Assembly (NCBI RefSeq): GCF_014529535.1
Contig: NW_023503616.1
Location: 3,782,001-3,846,000, forward strand
Length of the DNA: 64,000 nt
Source of the DNA: Bradysia coprophila
Lineage: Eukaryota; Arthropoda; Insecta; Diptera; Sciaridae
Direction of reading: 5' to 3'
This document shows positions 57,348 through 64,000 of the stretch, in pieces. A model generated the notes under the pieces. The model ran no database searches. It saw nothing but the letters and a program-made list of their open reading frames with translations, and had not been told where the DNA came from. A program made the translations under genes and the position numbers. Numbering within the stretch: position 1 is the stretch's first letter; each line of letters opens with the position of its first letter.

Positions 57348-59707
57348 CTATCTTATTCGATTTTGTACTCTTGTTCTCACTGCTGATGCTGGTGTGTCTG
57401 TCGAAAATGCGAATGATGAAATCTGTAACAAAACCAAATTCGTCTGTTAACGACAATGAAAATGAAAGTATGTGACGGACTCTGACTGAAAGATTTTTTA
57501 CAGAGTGTCAAGTGGTCGCAATAAAATCGGCAATTTTACTCACACTCGGTGGTGTCTGAGGAGTACATTCACCCAATCGGCTTCTACCGTTCTGTGGTCT
57601 TTGACCCATTGTCAGTGGAAAACAACAACCGGATGGTTCCATTTGATTAACTGATTCATATTGTCGTAGGCATACAGTCAAACATTTTTCGTAGTGCTCC
57701 CAGAGCATTTTATTCGTTTCACTTAATTTACCACTGGGCCACGATGTATGACCATTGCTGTCGATCAGTTTTACGTCGTACGCAGTTTTAATAATTTTTT
57801 CCCCAGTCTCGAACGAGACCTTAAAGTCTTTCAGTGTGACCATCAACTCGCACTTAGCTGTGGGTGTATAATACGTTACAATTGGAGTTTTCTCACGTAA
57901 ATATGTAATGAATTTCGCTGCGATTTTGTATTTATTCCAATGAACTGAAGGTAGTGTGCTGTATGTGAAGACAGAATCTCTGAAACCGCTGCAACGAAAA
58001 TTGAAAGTATAACTTCGCCTGCTTCTCTCAAACTTCTTCTGAACACTGAACTTACCTCTGAACGTTCGGCTTATGCACCGCAATTTGCAAACCATCATTG
58101 GATATTCGATAGACACTGTCGATATTGTTGCTTCTACCTTTACGGCTTTCGATGATGAGTTCACCATTCGATTGAATTTTGAAAGTAAATTTCTGAACGT
58201 TATACTCGTATGGTGGAAGATGAGCGGTTGTCAGCGGCGATACACTCAGTTTCTCTTCTGTTGTTGGTTCCTTGTTTGCGTTAGCTGGGCTTGACGTCTT
58301 GAAAGGACTTTGTAAACGCGGTTGTTGGAAGTAATTCGGACTCTCTGGACAAGCTCTGCCGATTTTCTGCCCGGTGTCGTACGGATTGTTATAATCATTC
58401 ACGCACCGATCACGCAGAGCGTGTCGGTAATTTTGAGATGGATCTTTTACGTTCAAGGCACAATCACCAGCTGGAATCACATCCAAACTTCGATATCTTG
58501 GGACATTTCTCGCAGGACTCATGTATTCGTTGACGTTTTTGCAGGCATAGTCATCCTCTTCATAGTTGTATAGCGAGGAAGACGTTCGACCAGGTGCTGT
58601 ATTTTCGTAGTACACTGATAACTGATTGTTGTGTCGATCGACAGATCGAGACCGAAGGAACGGGTTTTGTGATACATTTTGCGATGATGATGTCCGCGAC
58701 AAACCACTATCGCCGGACAAATGTCCGTTTAAATGTTTCTTTGCATGCTGTGCGATGAATGAGTGATTCATGACCTCCTCTAGTTTGATTCTCTGGTTCT
58801 GATTTTTGCACAAGAGCCTGTCGATTAAATCCTTTGCCTCCCAGGACAGATAAGTAGGTAGTTCATGGTCCTTTTTCACAATATTTGTGAATGTTGATTT
58901 GATAGCCTCTCTTTCACTTGTATTTGCTTCAAATGGAGCACGACCAACTAACAGGTGATACAAAACAACTCCCAAACCCCACACATCGGTTGGAAGTCCA
59001 TAATCTCGTGAGACCACCTCTGGTGATATATAGTTCGGTGTTCCACACATTGTCATGTGTTTATCGCCGGTAGAAGTCAATTTTGTTGCTAATCCAAAGT
59101 CGGCAATTTTTATGCGATTGTCACTTGTTAGCAGTAGATTGCCCAATGAAATGTCCCGATGTAGAATTTTGTTTGTATGTAGGAAAAGAAGTCCATTCAC
59201 CACTTGGCTGATAATGTCAGCCGCTTCATCTTCTTTCAAACGAAATCGACGATCAATCAAATGTTTCAAACTTCCGTTTTCAGCCAATTCCAGTACTAAG
59301 TACATGTACTTATCGTCTGCAAAATATGTGTATAGCTCCAAAATAGCTGGGTGTTTTAGAACTGCATGTATTGTTACTTCACGTATAACAACATTTTGCA
59401 TTTTAGCATCTTTGGCATGTAGTTTATCGATCTAAAAAAAGGGCATGTCTCAGTTTGTGGAACTCTTCTACACCAGACAATGAAATAAGACCAAACGGGC
59501 TATTTACCATTTTTATTGCCACAATCCTCCCCGTCACCAAACATTTTGCCCGGTGAACAACAGCAAAACCACCTCTTCCGATTTGTTCGAGGATTTGATA
59601 CTCCTAGAAATTAAAATGAAAATGTTTACCGATCACAACACTTGTTTATGTTTACGTTAAAAACCAACCTCGATTGTTTTTGGAAATGACAAAATATTGT
59701 CGTACAT
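57348..59707 (-). CDS. SAK: Polo-like kinase 4 / SAK
   Basis: Serine/threonine kinase that drives centriole duplication. Five exons on the minus strand, 59669-59707, 59508-59603, 58056-59431, 57544-57988 and 57348-57422, close in frame to 676 residues. The kinase domain (about 15-270) shows the glycine loop IGRGGFAVVHRA, the catalytic lysine in VAIKM, HRDISLGNLLL, DFGLATKL and MCGTPNYISPEV. Just after it is DSGLSRTS, matching the DSG phosphodegron through which Slimb/beta-TrCP limits PLK4. After a Ser/Asn-rich linker comes the cryptic polo box: FTFKIQSNGELIIES, WNKYKIAAKFITYLREK and CCFPLTMGQRP. The last exon is weak; if the AGT|GTGAGT donor is not used, the frame simply stops at 57508. A third polo box is not visible. 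Confidence 0.93.
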
Positions 59708-60045
59708 GGTAAATTAAATTTCTGTTTAAAAAGAAAATACCGAAAATTAAAGAACGGTCACGAAATACACGATAGAAATAAACAATAACGTTTCGTGCGA
59801 AACGGAATTTTAAAGAAATTTTAGTCTGCGCTTCATTTAGAAATCGTTTACTTTTAAAAAAAAATCCACAATGGCGTTTGACATAATGCATGTCAGAATT
59901 GAGTACCCAACAGATAAATGTTATATTGACACCGCGGTACTTTTGAAAATTCGATTATCAATTAAGTAATCCAATTGATGTTATTCAAGCCACATCCACA
60001 TGCGATGTACATTGTACACGTAAAAATACATAATAAGGAGAATTG
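59708..60045. other. 5' flank of PLK4
   Basis: Likely holds the PLK4 promoter and 5' UTR. No specific element assigned. Confidence 0.35.
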
Positions 60046-60053
60046 GATCGTAA

Positions 60054-60196
60054 CAGCGCACTTCAAGCATGAGTGGTACTCTAAATAGAGTCCTGAAACT
60101 CGACATATAAACGTAAATCACTGTAAAAACATGTTCATGTAAAATAGAGAAATATTTGCAGCTGACCACTATGATCACTCAGGCTTAAAGCGCGTT
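60054..60196. mobile_element. hAT-like MITE, CGCACTTC family, copy 2
   Basis: 143 bp, left end CAGCGCACTTCAAGC, right end GCTTAAAGCGCGTT, flanked by the 8-bp direct repeat GATCGTAA (60046-60053 and 60197-60204). Confidence 0.8.
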
Positions 60197-60434
60197 GATC
60201 GTAACTATAACTTCTTATTTTTCCTCGCTTGTCAATTGACTATTACTACCGTTTTGACTGTATGAAACTGGACACAGGCTCAGAAGGTAAGGGTGTCATT
60301 AAAATAGGCCGAAAGAGTTATGTATTAAATTTTTTCATGTGCCGCGGTCCAAAAGTTTTATATATATACGTATCTGTTGTGATCAACCATTCCGATTTTA
60401 GGCATTTTCGCTTGTCGCATTTGATCATTTTAAT

Positions 60435-61700
60435 CATTTGAATAATTCGTCTTTTACTTGCTACCCGTGTTATGGTCTAAGAATATATTTTCTTATTCTT
60501 TTTGGCCATAAACACATAGGGAACAAGAACACTTAATCGAGAGTTAGAAACTTGATTTCCCCACGCGTGGATTGATTATTTATTATTTATTAGATTGATG
60601 TTTAGAGGCATTCAGCTGTGGGTATTTTTAGGAATTCCAAACGTCCTGTAAAAGGAAGCATCGTTTTGAAACTACACAGGATCTTCAATCAACAAAAAAA
60701 TTGAACAATTTTGTTTCAATGTCTCGTTAGGGTTTTCCAATAAATTGAAGAAAGGAGTATGCATTTTTGGTTCTTCAATAAACGAGTGAAAGGAGTTAGC
60801 CTAATAGCCTTGCGCTGTGGGTGAGTTTTTGTGTTGCATTTGGTCCGTTGCCAAATCGCAACGTATAAAAAACTAGGCACGGCCCCCTGTCCAATCCGAC
60901 TGAAGATGGTTAGACCACGCTAACCTCTGACCGCCACTGTATCCGGAGGTCGAAATAGCATTTTATCTCCACTTTCGCTTCACGCGATCCATGGGAAAGG
61001 GAAGATAAATTATGCTCTGTTTGTTTGTTTTGGTGTTGGTTCTGCATATTAGATAACACCACCCCTGGAATTAGTATGTTTTCCACGTAAAATAAAGTTT
61101 TGTACCATTGGTCGATTACAATGATGATTGAATGACTATTGTCATGAGTTGTGCTCTGGCACCTTTGCCTTCGCCATCTCGTTAGTTGGTGGCGGGTTTC
61201 TAATGTGTTAATCCACATGAGTATTGGGCAACCATTGTGATCCACGTTGCAAAAGCGTTCTGGTTCAGAACGCAACGGCTTGAATCTACCCGGGATTCTT
61301 CAATCAATGATTCGAAACTTAGAACGATATACTGTCAACAAAATCCTGTATAAGGACAGAACAAATTCTGTAAACTTTTGGTTAATCTGGAACGGAGCTG
61401 AACCACACGTGCGGAAATCAAGTTTCTAACTCTCGAATAAGTGTTCTTGTTCCCTATGTGTTTATGGCCAAAAGAAAATATATTCTTAGACCATAACACG
61501 GGTAGCAACAACGCACTTCAAGCAAAAGTGGTACTCTAAATAGGGTACTGAAACTTGACAGTGCTACATACAAAATTTTACACTGTAAAAAGAGTGGGGA
61601 TAAAATTTCATACAAAATAGTACTCTATTTGGCAGCTGTCATTAATAGCACTTCTGCTTGAAGTGCGTTGGTAGCAAGTAAAAGACGAAATATTCAAATG
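60435..61700. mobile_element. 1.27-kb inverted-repeat element
   Basis: The left arm (60435-60563) runs from CATTTGAATAATTCGTCTTT through TACCCGTGTTATGGTCTAAG to TCGAGAGTTAGAAACTTGAT. The right arm (61413-61700) is its inverse, split by a MITE at 61509-61669. The interior has a minus-strand frame of 121 codons (about 60910-61275) with no motif I recognise. Confidence 0.75.
61509..61669. mobile_element. hAT-like MITE, CGCACTTC family, copy 3 (nested)
   Basis: 161 bp from CAACGCACTTCAAGC to GCTTGAAGTGCGTT, flanked by the 8-bp direct repeat GGTAGCAA (61501-61508 and 61670-61677). Removing it with one repeat restores the complementary arm of the 1.27-kb element. Confidence 0.85.
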
Positions 61701-61871
61701 GTATATGCTGTGTTGAAAACAAGGTTAGTTCAATCTAGTTCGCCGTTAACAGAAAACTGAATTAGAAATATTTTCTAAGACCGGTCTTTCTATTTAGAAT
61801 CTGGAAACCAGTAAAACCAACACCCTTTGCGCATAAAATTTAAACAAAAGTTCTTTTGGATTTTTGGATAA

Positions 61872-61943
61872 AACAAAGCACCTAGCAGGGTAATAGAAAA
61901 TAATAGTACTTTAATCTAATTATGCGAATACCTTTTTTCAACA
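61872..61943. mobile_element. Truncated copy of the AAAGCACCTAGCAGGG MITE
   Basis: Matches the inverted right half of the element at 55814-56000 (CAAAGCACCTAGCAGGGTAA then ATTATGCGAATACCTTTTTT), but the other terminus is missing. Confidence 0.7.
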
Positions 61944-62691
61944 TTTTTAAATAGGTCCACCCTACGAGGACAAGTATTACAAGAAGTATAACCGAATCTT
62001 TTCCTTCTCAATAGAATAGAATGTTTTTTGAATATTTTTGCGCACAAATGTAGGCTAGAATTTTGCCAAGCGGTGAGCGCTCTTAAAATGGGACAGCATA
62101 AATACGATGCTAAAATGCTCAGTTGCACCACCATTTCTCTGTAAAAAATAAAGGAATTATCAAAAAAATTGTTCGAGTTTGTTGATAATGTCGTTATTTT
62201 TTGATCAGAAATTGGGGCAACATCGAGCAACACAAATGCAAAGTTTTTGGGATGTATAGATTTGCAACACAACAGTATAGTGATAATGAGAAATCTTTTA
62301 CTTCATTATTTTTAATATTATTCTGATTCGCTTATCTCTTACTTTTGCTGCCGCTGACACATCTTAAGCCTTGGACACATTCATTAATCTGTCCCGTAAC
62401 ACGACTCCTAGCATTAACATTGAATTAACAAACGTACAATTTTGAGGTTTTATCTTATCATGTCTGTATTGTATATTTTAACTCATACAACGTAAATATA
62501 CATAGATCCAATGATGAGTACGAACATTTTCTATGTTAATGCTAGGAGTAGTGCTTTGCCTATTAGCCCAAAGATAAAAACACAAATGAACAAGTCTGCA
62601 ATCCACTTTTTCTATTTTCTTTTTAGCATTACAAATTCCAGCGGCATTTATGGTTGTAAACATTCAGTACAGTACGTTCAATCCTTAGAAG

Positions 62692-64000
62692 TTAATTTCT
62701 CAGTTTCAGTGCCACATGAATACCTCTTTCTGAAGTCATCGTAATTATGCTCTTCTTCAGCTGAACCGGAATTTGACTATTTTCGTTCGGTTCAAATTTA
62801 AAATTAAGTAGCAGGTAGTAAATGACAGCTTTAGCCTCCATCAATGCAAATCGACTGCCCTGAAAATTAGTTAGAACAAATGACGTGCTTTCTTAGCCGA
62901 AATGCAGTTCTACCTACAATGCAGTTTCGAGGTCCATATCCAAACGGCGCATATGTTCCAGACACAATTTTGTCTTTATTTTCGTCACTAAATCGGTCGG
63001 GATCAAATTTCTTCGGATTGTCCCAATACTTTTCATCATGGTGTAGACTAACAAATGGTATTGACAGCGCTGTCCCCCTTTCCACAGTAAAGCTGAAATT
63101 GCCATCGTCATAGCGGTAATCTTTTACACACACTCTGTCTGTGCCAGGTGCGGCAGGCCAATAGCGTAGAGTTTCCGAAATGAACATGTCCATGAATTTC
63201 ATTTTTTGAACAGCATCATAGCTCAACTTGTTACCACCCAGACTGTTGTGCGTATCCAGGACTTCTTGATAAAGCCGTTCCTGAATGTCGGGGTTGACGC
63301 TGCGAATTTCAAAAAAAAATCTTTTCATTTTACATACCTTCTAAGCAGAGCGAATCATACCAAAGTTCATAGGCTACAAAAGAGAGTAGCGTTGATGACG
63401 TATCAAATCCGGCGAGGAAGAACAAGAAGCATTGAGCCACTAATTCATCATCACTCCACACTCGTTTCACAACTTTGTTCCCAATGCTGGATTCTTCAAC
63501 CGTTGCGAAGCCATCGGAAGCTGTTTTCTCCTCAGCTGTGCTGGTTAAAGCCGTTCCGCTTTTGACGTTCATCAATATGTTGATCATGTCTGGTCGGAAT
63601 ATACCTTCCTTTTGTCTGGCTTCCATATTTGTCAAAACCATCGAACGGAAGAAATTCATAGTCTTCGAATCGAATAGTGTCACTTTAAGGAGACTTGCCA
63701 ACTTTGGCAAGAATAAAATTATCATCATCTTCATGCCCGTCTTAGGAGAAGACAACTCTAAGAACTTTTTGCCAGACAAATAGAATTCGTTATTCGGATC
63801 TTCAAAGGAATTGATTTTGTAGCCGAATGCCGCTGAGGAAATAACATCATTTGCATATTTGCTAAACAGTTCCTTCATTTCGAAATCAACTTTGCCGGTA
63901 GCTTTAGCTCTGTCCATCAGAGTGTGTGCCATTTGTTCGCCACACTCAGATACTAAGTCGAACATCTGTCTCATTTTACTTCCGGTGAAGGCTGGACTTA
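62692..64000 (-). CDS. Cytochrome P450, clan 3 (CYP9/CYP6-like), 5' end off window
   Basis: Haem-thiolate monooxygenase of the kind that oxidises xenobiotics or lipids at the endoplasmic reticulum. Three exons on the minus strand are visible: 63361 to the window edge, 62918-63299 and 62692-62859. Phases agree (CTTTG|GTATGA with GCAG|C giving YELCVNPDIQERLYQEV; CATT|GTAGGT with TCAG|GGC). Motifs in order: the SPAFTGSKMRQMFDLVSECG region (C-helix side), the I-helix oxygen-activation motif AGFDTS, the K-helix ETLR, the PERF-like DPDRF, and the haem loop FGYGPRNCIGSRFALMEAKA, where the cysteine binds haem iron and Gly-Ser comes from the last exon. The protein ends VALKLRN. The SPAFTGSKM and haem sequences point to CYP9 or a close CYP6-clan family. 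The N-terminal membrane anchor is outside the window. Confidence 0.92.

Noticed and set aside
60910-61275. 121-codon minus-strand frame inside the 1.27-kb inverted-repeat element
   Set aside because: No transposase or other motif; kept only as part of the element description.

Overview
The window is nuclear DNA from an insect, most probably a lower (nematoceran) dipteran. It is AT-rich, introns are mostly 50-100 bp with GT..AG ends, and the genes are recognisable insect homologues: a Shutdown/FKBP6-like piRNA co-chaperone, a MUS312/SLX4-like protein, a pair of DUF1091 secreted proteins of the kind expanded in Diptera, and a clan-3 (CYP9/CYP6-like) cytochrome P450. I cannot name the genus. All gene models were built by hand from reading frames and splice sites. 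Where the text says a model closes in frame, the exon lengths sum to a multiple of three.

Region 1 (1.9-22.4 kb) is gene-dense. In order: glycerol kinase 5-like (+), HINT3-like HIT hydrolase (-), a small one-pass membrane protein (+), SLX4 (+), an intronless pRiA4b ORF-3 domain gene (-), folliculin (+), ribosomal protein L18 (-), RMC1/Bulli (+) and the Shutdown-like gene (-). Several pairs converge with 3' ends 100-170 bp apart. RpL18 and RMC1 diverge from an intergenic segment that has been duplicated in tandem, so each gene now sits beside its own copy. Folliculin and RMC1 both act in lysosome/late-endosome signalling; SLX4 and PLK4 (at 57-60 kb) act in DNA repair and centriole duplication; Shutdown acts in germline transposon silencing.

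Region 2 (22.5-56.4 kb) is poor in genes and full of repeats. The only genes I can support are two tandem DUF1091 genes (24-25 and 27.7-28.3 kb) and the last three exons of an unrecognised gene (46.7-47.2 kb). The rest is MITEs and foldback elements (several with target-site duplications and nested insertions), two long elements with CGTACG ends containing ~146-bp tandem units, reverse-transcriptase ORF fragments, a 5S-rRNA-derived SINE-like sequence, palindromic minisatellites, ATCGATA-rich arrays and a 3.3-kb inverted-repeat element carrying two divergent reading frames.

Region 3 (56.4-64 kb) has PLK4/SAK (-) and, at the right edge, the 3' part of a P450 gene (-) that runs off the window. 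Between them lie hAT-like MITEs, one of them nested in a 1.27-kb inverted-repeat element.
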